A stretch of 64,000 nt of DNA from NCBI GenBank assembly GCA_028280065.1, contig JANQMN010000008.1:36445-100444 (forward strand), given 5' to 3'. The notes below the pieces were generated by a model that saw nothing but the letters and a program-made list of their open reading frames with translations, was not told the origin of the DNA and ran no database searches. This DNA comes from Hahella sp. Lineage in GTDB: Bacteria; Pseudomonadota; Gammaproteobacteria; Pseudomonadales; Oleiphilaceae. The translations under genes were made by a program, and so were the position numbers. This document shows positions 44,690 through 52,275 of the stretch, piece by piece. Each line of letters begins with the position of its first letter. The stretch's first letter is position 1.

Positions 44690-45475
44690 ATGGATTTTGG
44701 CATGAGCCAGTTTAATATTTTTAACAAACAGTTTGCCTTGTCGAAAGGATTGCTGGTAAAGCTGATCATCTGGGTATTCATTATTATCCCCGGAATACCC
44801 TTCATCGTCTTGTCTTTAGGCATGTTGGCATACGCTTATTGGCCCCAGGATTTCGAGCGGTTGGAAATTAAGAAGTTGCCTGTAGACAGTTCACAAGTCA
44901 GCATTATGGTCCATGGTCTTGGTGATACTGCGGAGAGTTGGGCCAAGCCGTTACAAGAGGTATTAGCCAAACAACATCCGTCGGCAACACATATTGCGCT
45001 GGATTGGAACCCGTTTTCGCAGAGCGCTTTGCGTTGCTCTGTAGCGGGTAAGCGACTCGGCAAAGAAGTTGCTAAGCATTTACTGAAGAGTGTCCAGCTT
45101 CGGCAACTGCACTTAGTTGGGCACAGTTGTGGTGCGTTTGTGATATTGGGGTTATGCCAAGGGATTAAATCTCAGCGGCCGGAAGTTAAAGTACAAACCA
45201 CCTTTCTGGATCCTGTTGCAGTGTATGGAGGACTGTTTTGGGATTATGGGCTTGAACATTTTGGTTCCTGTGCTGATTCCAGCGAAGCTTATATTGATAC
45301 CGGAGATACAGTTCCCGGTAGCAACCAAAATCTACAAAATGCAGTAACCCATGACGTTACTGCGACGCGGTTAGAGGCGGGTTTCGCGGGGAATCCGCAT
45401 GTTTGGCCGACGATTTATTATTTGAATAGGGTTAAAGCAGATGGAATTGCTTTTTCAATGCCGGACCGCTTTTAA
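44690..45475 (+). CDS. Membrane-anchored alpha/beta hydrolase, lipase-like
   Basis: This protein of about 261 aa has an N-terminal transmembrane helix (KGLLVKLIIWVFIIIPGIPF). The hydrolase core has an oxyanion strand SIMVHGLGDTAESW, a nucleophile elbow GHSCGA (Ser), a likely acid Asp in TTFLDPVAVYGG or DTGDTVPG, and His in THDVTATRL or NPHVWP. It is probably a periplasm-facing esterase or lipase. The start is uncertain (GTG 44684, ATG 44690 or ATG 44702). Confidence 0.65.
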   Translation: MDFGMSQFNIFNKQFALSKGLLVKLIIWVFIIIPGIPFIVLSLGMLAYAYWPQDFERLEIKKLPVDSSQVSIMVHGLGDTAESWAKPLQEVLAKQHPSATHIALDWNPFSQSALRCSVAGKRLGKEVAKHLLKSVQLRQLHLVGHSCGAFVILGLCQGIKSQRPEVKVQTTFLDPVAVYGGLFWDYGLEHFGSCADSSEAYIDTGDTVPGSNQNLQNAVTHDVTATRLEAGFAGNPHVWPTIYYLNRVKADGIAFSMPDRF

Positions 45476-45520
45476 TGGCTGGGTGCGGCAATCGTCTTAG
45501 CTTAAGAGAGTGGAGGTGTA

Positions 45521-45748
45521 GTGAAGTCAAACACTGATTCGAGTAAACCGGACAAGCCGATAAAGCCGGCGCCTGGCGATTGTTGTGGCGGAGGCAGCTG
45601 TTGCCCATGTGTTTGGGACGCCTACCGTGAAAAATTGCGGGAGTGGCAAGCGCAACAGCATTCGTCCGACAGCACACCCGGAGAGCAAAGAGATATTTCG
45701 CCACGCGTGTCCCCGAAAATAGCACCTTTGGTCGGCGATTGTGGCTAA
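45521..45748 (+). CDS. Small oxidoreductase-like domain protein
   Basis: The 75-aa protein matches the short oxidoreductase-like domain: KPDKPIKPAPGDCCGGGSCC, then PCVWDAYREKLREWQ. The Cys-Cys, Cys-Cys and Cys positions suggest metal or cluster binding. Family members occur in many proteobacteria and mitochondria, usually with no assigned role. GTG 45521 is preceded by a perfect GGAGGTG ribosome site (45512-45518), which decides the start. Confidence 0.8.
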   Translation: MKSNTDSSKPDKPIKPAPGDCCGGGSCCPCVWDAYREKLREWQAQQHSSDSTPGEQRDISPRVSPKIAPLVGDCG

Positions 45749-45835
45749 TCATTCCGGTACTATATCTGAACAATGATTCGCAAAGAATGCATGTTTTGTG
45801 GATTGCGATGATATAAATGTCTCAAAGAGTTCGGC

Positions 45836-46372
45836 ATGAGCATGAAAAGACGCACTTTACTCCTGGGATCTTCCCTAGCCCTGCTTGGGTTTGGTGCCGC
45901 CGGCTATTATTGGCCGCGTCGCTGGCAGTACATTGTGATACACCACAGTGCCGGCAATTATGGCGATATCGCTTTTTTGCAAAAGGTTCACCGCGAAAGG
46001 CAAGCAAGTGACCCGATTGACGCGATTCCCTATCATTATGTGATTGGTAACGGTAATGGACTAGGGATGGGCGAGATCGCCAGCGACTGGCGGCAGGAAT
46101 ACGCTATCTGGGGGACCCACGTTTCAGGGCGCAACACGGATCGAAATTTTTTTGGTTTGGGTATATGCCTGATCGGGAATTTTGAAAACTATGCAGTGCC
46201 GGAAGGTCAATATCAGGCGCTGCTTACGCTAACCCGAAATTTAATGGCTCGATTTGATATTAGTCCTACTGCCGTCACCGGCCATGGACATACCCCTGGT
46301 GAACAAACCAAGTGTCCGGGGAAAAACTTTCCAATGGAACGGTTTAAACGCGATATCAACGGCTTGAGTTGA
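45836..46372 (+). CDS. N-acetylmuramoyl-L-alanine amidase domain protein (amidase_2/PGRP type)
   Basis: It probably cuts the amide bond between the peptide and muramic acid in peptidoglycan. The 178-aa product has an N-terminal twin-arginine-like signal (MKRRTLLLGSSLALLGFGAA). The amidase_2 core has IVIHHSAG (His36/37), YHYVIGNGNG, GICLIGNFE and TGHGHTPGEQTKCPGKNF. His37, His150 and Cys160 fit the zinc ligands. It may act in wall recycling or in attacking neighbouring cells. It stands apart from known recycling genes. Confidence 0.85.
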   Translation: MSMKRRTLLLGSSLALLGFGAAGYYWPRRWQYIVIHHSAGNYGDIAFLQKVHRERQASDPIDAIPYHYVIGNGNGLGMGEIASDWRQEYAIWGTHVSGRNTDRNFFGLGICLIGNFENYAVPEGQYQALLTLTRNLMARFDISPTAVTGHGHTPGEQTKCPGKNFPMERFKRDINGLS

Positions 46373-46449
46373 TTCGCCGTTCGGTCCCGGTGTCGAAATT
46401 AGAAGAATTCAACTACGCTTTTCATATCCGTAAAGGGTGGTTTGAATAA

Positions 46450-47232
46450 ATGACTTTTCTAACGCAAGCGGTAATGGGGCTGTTCTTGGTTCTTTTCCTG
46501 GAAATCGGAGAGGGAAATGCCCAGGAGCTTACTTTTTACTCCCATAACTTTAAAGCCCAAGTGTATTTTGATGAAAACGGGCTTGTGCATGGTCGGGAAC
46601 ATGCTGGCAAGCGCGCTTTCAACATCGAACTGGTGCGTGAGATTATTCATGAGTTGGACGGCCGTCAGCCCAGTATCACGGAGGTGCCCTTTAAGCGCGG
46701 TTTCCACTATTTGCAGACCGCTGATAATATAGTTTTTTTCAATGTCAGCCGGACGCCGGAACGTGAACATCTGGCGAAGTGGGTTGGACCGTTGCAAACG
46801 GAAACTGATTACTTCTATGAACTTAAACGAGCGCCTACGGGCGTGAAGACTCTGGAAGACGTCAAGAAAGTCGATGCTGTCTGTGTGCTCAACGGTAGCG
46901 TCCATCATTCTGCGGTTAAAGAGGCGGAATTTTCTAACTTCGTGTTGGGTAACTCCTATGCGGAATGCTTCAATTTGTTGGAACTAGGGCGCGTTCAGTT
47001 GACGCCCTCTGCGGAATCCACTGTCGACCAAAAAATCACAGCGGCCTACCTAAGCCCCAAAAGTTTAAGGAAAACCCCTGTCATTTTGCACCAATCTGGC
47101 GGCTACATGGCGTTCTCCAAAAACGTCGACGACAATATAATTCAAAAATATCAGCAAGCCCTTGACGCCATTAAAGAATCTGGCCGGTACGAACAGCTAT
47201 ATGCCAGATTCTTTTTGCCTAAAGCGATCTGA
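46450..47232 (+). CDS. Orphan periplasmic substrate-binding-like protein
   Basis: This 260-aa protein has a signal peptide ending near GNA-QE. Like the family-3 solute-binding proteins it has an N-terminal domain opening ELTFYSHNFKAQVYFDENG, FNIELVREIIHEL, FKRGFHYLQTADNIVFFNVS and a C-terminal IIQKYQQALDAIKESGRYEQ. No transporter genes adjoin it. It is the third orphan of this kind between 33 and 47 kb. Confidence 0.7.
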   Translation: MTFLTQAVMGLFLVLFLEIGEGNAQELTFYSHNFKAQVYFDENGLVHGREHAGKRAFNIELVREIIHELDGRQPSITEVPFKRGFHYLQTADNIVFFNVSRTPEREHLAKWVGPLQTETDYFYELKRAPTGVKTLEDVKKVDAVCVLNGSVHHSAVKEAEFSNFVLGNSYAECFNLLELGRVQLTPSAESTVDQKITAAYLSPKSLRKTPVILHQSGGYMAFSKNVDDNIIQKYQQALDAIKESGRYEQLYARFFLPKAI

Positions 47233-47254
47233 ACTGACCCTTACGATTTCGCGT

Positions 47255-47812
47255 TCAGGAATTCCAGCGTTTCGTTAGTTCCGCCACCCGTTGCGCAAAC
47301 AATTTGGCGGTTTCTAAATCTTCCGGCGATGCATCGTAAGGGGATTGCGCCATCAAACCACTGAACGACGCGAGATAGTTGATGTCGTTACCCTCCGCCG
47401 CTTTTGAGTTCGCGGGCATCATGCCTGTCCCAACCCATACCATGGAATGTTGCATCGCCGAGGTGAACATATAATGCAGTGTTGAAAGCTTATCTCCGTT
47501 CATGGACGCGGAATTGGTGAATCCGGCAGCTATCTTGTCTTTCCAGGTCTGGGACGCCCAGCGCTTGCTAGAGGCATCGACAAACTTTTTAAACTGCCAG
47601 GACACCATGCCCATGTAAGTTGGCGAGCCGAAAATGATGGCATCGGATCCATCTAACTGTTCCCATTCTGCCTCGCTCAGCTCACCTTCTGGGCTGAGAG
47701 CGAGCAGATTCGCTTCAAGCCCTTCAATTGAAGAAAGTGCTTCATGTACTGCTTCCGCTTGTTTTTGGGTATGGCCAAAACCGCTGTGATAAACCGTTGA
47801 GATTATGTCCAT
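47255..47812 (-). CDS. Flavodoxin-like NAD(P)H-dependent FMN reductase (WrbA-like)
   Basis: The 185-aa flavodoxin-fold protein has the phosphate loop STVYHSGFGHTQKQAEAV (residues 5-22). It also has a central SDAIIFGSPTYMGMVSWQFKKF and KIAAGFTNSASMNGDK, typical of WrbA-type FMN proteins that reduce quinones. It is shorter than WrbA (about 198) and not necessarily the same enzyme. It converges with the preceding binding-protein gene and precedes the aceA promoter region divergently. Confidence 0.85.
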   Translation of the reverse strand: MDIISTVYHSGFGHTQKQAEAVHEALSSIEGLEANLLALSPEGELSEAEWEQLDGSDAIIFGSPTYMGMVSWQFKKFVDASSKRWASQTWKDKIAAGFTNSASMNGDKLSTLHYMFTSAMQHSMVWVGTGMMPANSKAAEGNDINYLASFSGLMAQSPYDASPEDLETAKLFAQRVAELTKRWNS

Positions 47813-48105
47813 ACCGCTGATCTCCGCTGAGTAAGAATTGTCGAGAAAACTCTACGTTAAAACGAGAGTCCGGGATTGCTTAACTTGCGGTTAAAGCAAT
47901 GAAATGAAGTGCCTGGCGGCGATTTTGACGGGAATCAATTTTTGGTATTCATAAAATTTATACTGAGTATCCATAATATAAATTTCCGAAATTATCTGTG
48001 ATTTCATACTATTACTACGTCCCCGGCCAACTCATCTGGACACAGCTAGATTGGCCTTAAAATTATAGGTTTATAAAAACTAACCCACTTTCAGGATCAG
48101 GCATT

Positions 48106-49701
48106 ATGTCAAACTACCAAAACGAAATTGACAACTTGGCAACTCTCGTAGAAACCAACGGTAAGACGTGGGATGGTATCAATCCTGAGTATGCGGCTCG
48201 CATGCGTGCTCAAAACAAATTCAAAACCGGTCTGGATATCGCAAAATACACCGCCGCTATCATGCGCCGCGACATGGCCGAATTCGACAAAGACAAAACC
48301 AAGTACACCCAGTCTCTGGGTTGCTGGCATGGTTTTGTCGGTCAGCAAAAGTTGATCTCCATTAAGAAGCATTTCGGTTCGACTGAACGTCGTTACCTTT
48401 ACCTTTCCGGTTGGATGGTTGCAGCCCTTCGCTCCGACTTCGGTCCGCTTCCCGACCAATCCATGCACGAGAAAACTGCTGTCGCTTCTCTGGTTGAAGA
48501 ACTCTACACCTTCCTGCGTCAGGCTGACGCCCGTGAACTCGGCGGTCTTTTCCGTGAGTTGGACAAAGCCCGCGAAGCCGGCGATGCTGCGAAAGAAGCT
48601 GAAATTCAAGACAAGATCGATAATCATGAAACCCACGTTGTACCCATCATTGCTGACATCGACGCCGGTTTCGGTAACGCGGAAGCGACTTACCTGATGG
48701 CGAAGCAGATGATCGAAGCAGGTGCTTGCTGTCTACAAATCGAAAACCAGGTTGCTGACGAGAAGCAATGTGGTCACCAGGACGGTAAAGTGACTGTTCC
48801 TCATAACGACTTCCACGCCAAGCTTCGTGCATTGCGCTACGCTTTCTTGGAACTGGGTGTCGATGACGGTCTTATCGTTGCGCGTACCGATTCCGAAGGT
48901 GCCGGCCTGACTAAAGAAATCGCGGTTGTTAAAGAGCCAGGCGATCAAGGTGACGTTTACAACTCTTACCTGGACGTAGAAGAAGTTGACGTATCTGCCA
49001 TGAACGAAGGCGACGTTGTAATCAACCGTGGTGGTAAGCTGGTACGTCCTAAGCGTCTGCCTTCCGGTCTCTATCAATTCCGTCAAGGTACCGGTCATGA
49101 GCGTTGTGTATTTGACTGCATCGAAGCAATCAATGCCGGTGCTGACCTGCTTTGGATCGAAACTGCGGTTCCGACTGTGCACGAAATCAAGGGCATGATG
49201 GACGAAGTGCGTAAGGTTCACCCGGATGCGAAGCTGGTTTACAACAACTCTCCGTCTTTCAACTGGACGTTGAACTTCCGTCAGCAAACTTACGATGCTT
49301 GGAAAGCTGAAGGTAAAGACGTTTCTGCCTATGATCGTGCCAACCTGATGTCTGCTGAGTATGACGATTCTGAACTGTCCGCCGCTGCTGATGCGCGCAT
49401 CAAGACTTTCCAGAAAGATACTTCACGTGAAGCGAACGTATTCCACCACTTGATCACGCTGCCGACTTATCACACCACTGCGCTGTCTGTTGATAACCTG
49501 GCGAAAGAGTACTTCGGTGAGCAAGGCATGTTGGGTTATGTTGAAGGCGTTCAGCGTAAAGAGATCCGTCAAGGTATCGCTTGCGTTAAGCACCAGAACA
49601 TGGCCGGTTCCGACCTTGGTGATGACCACAAAGAATACTATGCGGGTGAGAACGCGCTTAAAGCTGGTGGTGCGAAAAACACTTCTAATCAGTTCTCTTA
49701 A
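48106..49701 (+). CDS. aceA: Isocitrate lyase, long form
   Basis: Isocitrate lyase splits isocitrate to glyoxylate and succinate, the first step of the glyoxylate shunt for growth on acetate or fatty acids. The 531-aa protein is the Pseudomonas/Acinetobacter-type long form. The catalytic Cys loop is KQCGHQDGKVTVPH, and other conserved parts are VPIIADIDAGFGNAEATYLM, VARTDSEGAG and YNNSPSFNWT. The codon choice is strongly biased, unlike that of neighbouring genes, suggesting high expression. It is followed by a strong terminator. No malate synthase or aceK is nearby. Confidence 0.97.
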   Translation: MSNYQNEIDNLATLVETNGKTWDGINPEYAARMRAQNKFKTGLDIAKYTAAIMRRDMAEFDKDKTKYTQSLGCWHGFVGQQKLISIKKHFGSTERRYLYLSGWMVAALRSDFGPLPDQSMHEKTAVASLVEELYTFLRQADARELGGLFRELDKAREAGDAAKEAEIQDKIDNHETHVVPIIADIDAGFGNAEATYLMAKQMIEAGACCLQIENQVADEKQCGHQDGKVTVPHNDFHAKLRALRYAFLELGVDDGLIVARTDSEGAGLTKEIAVVKEPGDQGDVYNSYLDVEEVDVSAMNEGDVVINRGGKLVRPKRLPSGLYQFRQGTGHERCVFDCIEAINAGADLLWIETAVPTVHEIKGMMDEVRKVHPDAKLVYNNSPSFNWTLNFRQQTYDAWKAEGKDVSAYDRANLMSAEYDDSELSAAADARIKTFQKDTSREANVFHHLITLPTYHTTALSVDNLAKEYFGEQGMLGYVEGVQRKEIRQGIACVKHQNMAGSDLGDDHKEYYAGENALKAGGAKNTSNQFS

Positions 49702-49740
49702 TTTGAGACTGGCTTGTTAAGCGCTTAGCTTAACCTGTTA

Positions 49741-49769
49741 AAAAGGGCGACTTTCGGGTCGCCTTTTTT
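49741..49769 (+). terminator. Rho-independent terminator of aceA
   Basis: GGCGAC (49746-49751) pairs with GTCGCC (49758-49763), extended by A/T pairs, and a run of six T residues follows. It lies 40 nt after the aceA stop. Confidence 0.9.
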
Positions 49770-49824
49770 GTTTGAGCATGCCAGGCAGTTAAGCGCAAAC
49801 CGTTCCCGGTCGCACCCTGAGCTA

Positions 49825-49896
49825 ATTTTGAGACACGCCGTGAACCCATCCTTGGGGGCTCGATTGCAGCACCCATGCTGTAAACGGTCTCAAAAT
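49825..49896. repeat. 72-bp element with 10-bp perfect terminal inverted repeats
   Basis: ATTTTGAGAC (49825-49834) and GTCTCAAAAT (49887-49896) are perfect inverted ends. Inside is a further hairpin, CAGCA-CCCA-TGCTG (49867-49880). Size and structure fit a MITE or REPIN-like repeat. Confidence 0.55.
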
Positions 49897-49998
49897 CACC
49901 CCAGGCTACGTCCACCAACCCCACACGGGGCCGCTATTAATTGGCATTCGCTGTATACTTAATGAAATTAAGGCAGTTTTCCTGCTCTTATTGCCCAA

Positions 49999-50124
49999 AC
50001 TCTGCTAGACGAGGGATTTGCATAATTCCCCAGGATGTATCCGTAGGGTGTGCCATGCGCACCATATCCATCTTAAGAACGGGAAAACAGTGCGCATGGC
50101 ACAGTCTACGGCATCAAGCAGAGT
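49999..50124. repeat. 126-bp palindromic element with outer and inner inverted repeats
   Basis: Outer arms ACTCTGCT (49999-50006) and AGCAGAGT (50117-50124) are perfect. Inner 22-bp arms (50041-50062 and 50090-50111) match at 20 of 22 positions and contain TGCCATGCGCAC and its complement. The long stem would fold stably in RNA and fits a miniature transposable element. Confidence 0.6.
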
Positions 50125-50200
50125 AATATTGCAAGAACCTCAGAGGGCATTAATTTTTTGCAGGAATAATATTGAATATAGAGCTACAGGTTAAATATCG

Positions 50201-50764
50201 ATGACTGACACACCCTCTTACCTCCAAGACGCTAAAACCCTATTGAGCAAAGACGGCTTTAAGACGAACAATGTCTGGTACCACGGAACAACTTCTGCCT
50301 TAGCATCTTCAATCCTGGAAACTGGTTTGAAGTGTTCCGGTGACCAGGCGATGAATCAGGCAACCAAAAAAACCATGGCCACGATCGGTAATAACTATAC
50401 CGAGAGCACTGATCCGATTTTTGTTTGTCCAAGCCGTGAACTCGCTTTTTACTGGGCACAGCAAACCGTCAAGCGTCGTGGAAATCGCTTTTCGCAGGAG
50501 GAGCAGCCTGTTGTGATCAGAATCGAACTACCGCCGGAGTTAGCCGATCAGGTCAAGCCGGATGTCGGTGCGGTGAGTTTATCGATGTTAGAGGAAGGCG
50601 AACAGTATCTCGCGTTTCTCGCTAAACTTTATCAGCAGAATAATGCCGGACCATTAGATATAGATCTGCGGAAAGCGGATCGGATGGACTATCTGAATAA
50701 GTTGGGGCTTGGCTACTATCAGGACGATATCGACGCGAAATACCTCAGTATGATTACGGAATGA
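50201..50764 (+). CDS. Predicted ADP-ribosyltransferase-fold-like protein, function unknown
   Basis: The 187-aa soluble protein carries an N-terminal VWYHGTTSALASSILETGL (residues 26-44). This resembles strand 1 and helix 1 of ART-fold enzymes, with the H-G-T triplet that binds NAD in PARP-like, DarT and KptA families. Next come IFVCPSRELAFYWAQQTVK, like the second ART strand-helix unit, and PVVIRIELPPEL. A third catalytic residue is not certain; acidic candidates lie near the C-terminus. The gene stands alone, with a terminator just after it. The fold call is my inference from motif spacing. Confidence 0.55.
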   Translation: MTDTPSYLQDAKTLLSKDGFKTNNVWYHGTTSALASSILETGLKCSGDQAMNQATKKTMATIGNNYTESTDPIFVCPSRELAFYWAQQTVKRRGNRFSQEEQPVVIRIELPPELADQVKPDVGAVSLSMLEEGEQYLAFLAKLYQQNNAGPLDIDLRKADRMDYLNKLGLGYYQDDIDAKYLSMITE

Positions 50765-50769
50765 ATAAT

Positions 50770-50790
50770 AAGGCGCTTTGTGCGCCTTTT
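50770..50790 (+). terminator. Rho-independent terminator between convergent genes
   Basis: AAGGCGC (50770-50776) pairs with GCGCCTT (50782-50788) across a 5-nt loop with a short T-run. It follows the ART-like gene stop by 6 nt and could also serve the opposing DUF2894 operon. Confidence 0.75.
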
Positions 50791-50797
50791 AATTTCG

Positions 50798-51604
50798 CTA
50801 TTTTTTCCGCTTGGCCTTGGCTTTAGCGTTGCTTGAAGTCGGCTTATCCGGGCCTGTGCTTGAGGATGGCCGCGGCTGTATATGTTCCAGCCAGGCAAGT
50901 GTTTGGGCATAGCCGGCAAATCGATTGAGGTAACTGGGAGACAACGCCTGCATGGATTCCAAGGTTTGCAGAAGGAGCCGTTCAGGATTGAGCGGACCGG
51001 GGCTTTCTGGGCGCAGCTTAAGGGTTTCTCGGATTAATTTTTCCGTTTGGCCGCGTTCCAGCGCCTCGCGCAGCTTTCTGATGTTTGGGTTATCGGCGAA
51101 GATTTGACCAAGTGGCTCGTTCGGCTCTGAAGTACTTGAGTTGTCCGTTTTCAATGTTTGCTTGATTTTGTGTTCTTGCTGCAGCAATTCATCGGCAAGC
51201 GATAGCCCGTCAGGATTTCTATCTCTATGCGCATGACTATTGCAAATTTCGCGAATCAGCGCAGTTAACGGCGAATGCCCGGTGTTTGCCTGTGTATGCA
51301 CCGGATATTTTTCGGGGGCCGTTTCGGGAAGTTTATCCAGCGCTTTTTTTACTAGCGTTAGCTGCCTTTTGATTCTGGGGATCAGAGCTTGCTTTACCTC
51401 GGTTGATTTACCCTGGGTGTTTTCAACCAGTCTCTGCAAATAGTAAAAATGCAATAAGCCAGGTTGGCTCAGAACCCTGGGTCGCCATTCGCTCAAAAGC
51501 TTTGCCAGTGTGGCGAGAGTTTCGTCTACAGAAAGCTCTGTAAGTTCTGAGAAATCATGGTCCATAGGCAGCTTGGGCATGGTGGGTAACCGGTTCCCAT
51601 TCAT
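50798..51604 (-). CDS. DUF2894-like protein, last gene of the motor-like operon
   Basis: The 268-aa hydrophilic protein has an N-terminal helix bundle (LSEWRPRVLSQPGLLHFYYL) and a middle region with many charged residues. A conserved C-terminal block follows, LSPSYLNRFAGYAQTLAWLE, then a Lys-rich tail (NAKAKAKRKK). This layout matches proteins annotated DUF2894. Its ATG lies 5 nt after the stop of the OmpA-like gene, with AGGAA overlapping that stop, so translation is coupled. No catalytic motif is visible; an adaptor role is plausible. Confidence 0.7.
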   Translation of the reverse strand: MNGNRLPTMPKLPMDHDFSELTELSVDETLATLAKLLSEWRPRVLSQPGLLHFYYLQRLVENTQGKSTEVKQALIPRIKRQLTLVKKALDKLPETAPEKYPVHTQANTGHSPLTALIREICNSHAHRDRNPDGLSLADELLQQEHKIKQTLKTDNSSTSEPNEPLGQIFADNPNIRKLREALERGQTEKLIRETLKLRPESPGPLNPERLLLQTLESMQALSPSYLNRFAGYAQTLAWLEHIQPRPSSSTGPDKPTSSNAKAKAKRKK

Positions 51605-51609
51605 TCCGA

Positions 51610-52275
51610 TTATTCCTGTGGCGTTGGTTCTTCGAACTCAGAATCGGATGCCTGTCGCGGCACGGGGGCAAGTTCAACCCGCCGGTTTTGCGAGCGGCTG
51701 GCAGCGTCTTTGTTTGGAACCGATGGCTGTTGATCGCCAAATGCTGCGGCAAAAACCAACGAAGGAGGCAGTCCTTCGTCGATCAGGGTGCGGGTAACCG
51801 TCAGTGCGCGCTGGGCTGATAACTCCCAATTGTCGCTGAAATGCAGGTTGCCTTCCTGGATCGGAAGATCATCGGTAAACCCACTGACCATCAATAGTTG
51901 ATGGTGTTCACTTAGATACACCCGTAATGGACCAACCAAGGTTTTTAATAGCGTCTTTCCCTCCGGCTGCAGTTGGTCGGAATTTAAAGCAAACAATAGA
52001 TTTCCGCTAATGCCGATTCTGCCGTCGCGCATGGTGATGCGGCCTTGTGCCAGGGGATCTGCCAGCGCGGCTTCTAACTCCATGCGGCGACGCTCTTCTT
52101 CTTGGCGCTTGGCGACTTCCTGTTCGAGTGACTGCGCCAGTTCCAGTTGAAATCCCAACGCCCAAACCAACAAGAGCACAAACACGCCAACCAATCCCGC
52201 CATCAGGTCGCCGAAAATCGCCCATACCGGGGTTTCGTGACCGCTTTCGTCAACGATATCCTGGGAATGCTCCAC
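51610..52275 (-). CDS. MotB/ZorB-like protein with an OmpA-type peptidoglycan-binding domain
   Basis: The 221-aa protein has one N-terminal transmembrane helix with a conserved Asp at its start, FGDLMAGLVGVFVLLLVWAL (Asp23). That residue corresponds to the proton-carrying Asp of MotB and ZorB. A charged helical linker (residues 42-75) leads to an OmpA domain with LFALNSDQLQPEGKTLL, VSGFTDDLPI and NWELSAQRALTVTR, which bind peptidoglycan. It starts with GTG at 52275, sharing one base with the upstream TAG stop. It would form the stator with the DUF802 protein. Confidence 0.82.
   Translation of the reverse strand: MEHSQDIVDESGHETPVWAIFGDLMAGLVGVFVLLLVWALGFQLELAQSLEQEVAKRQEEERRRMELEAALADPLAQGRITMRDGRIGISGNLLFALNSDQLQPEGKTLLKTLVGPLRVYLSEHHQLLMVSGFTDDLPIQEGNLHFSDNWELSAQRALTVTRTLIDEGLPPSLVFAAAFGDQQPSVPNKDAASRSQNRRVELAPVPRQASDSEFEEPTPQE

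Larger units (their letters stand above)
49770..50200. other. Intergenic region holding two palindromic elements
   Basis: The stretch between the aceA terminator and the ART-like gene has no credible gene. It is mostly filled by two separate repeat-like elements, at 49825-49896 and 49999-50124. The last 75 bp should hold the promoter of the ART-like gene. Confidence 0.6.
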
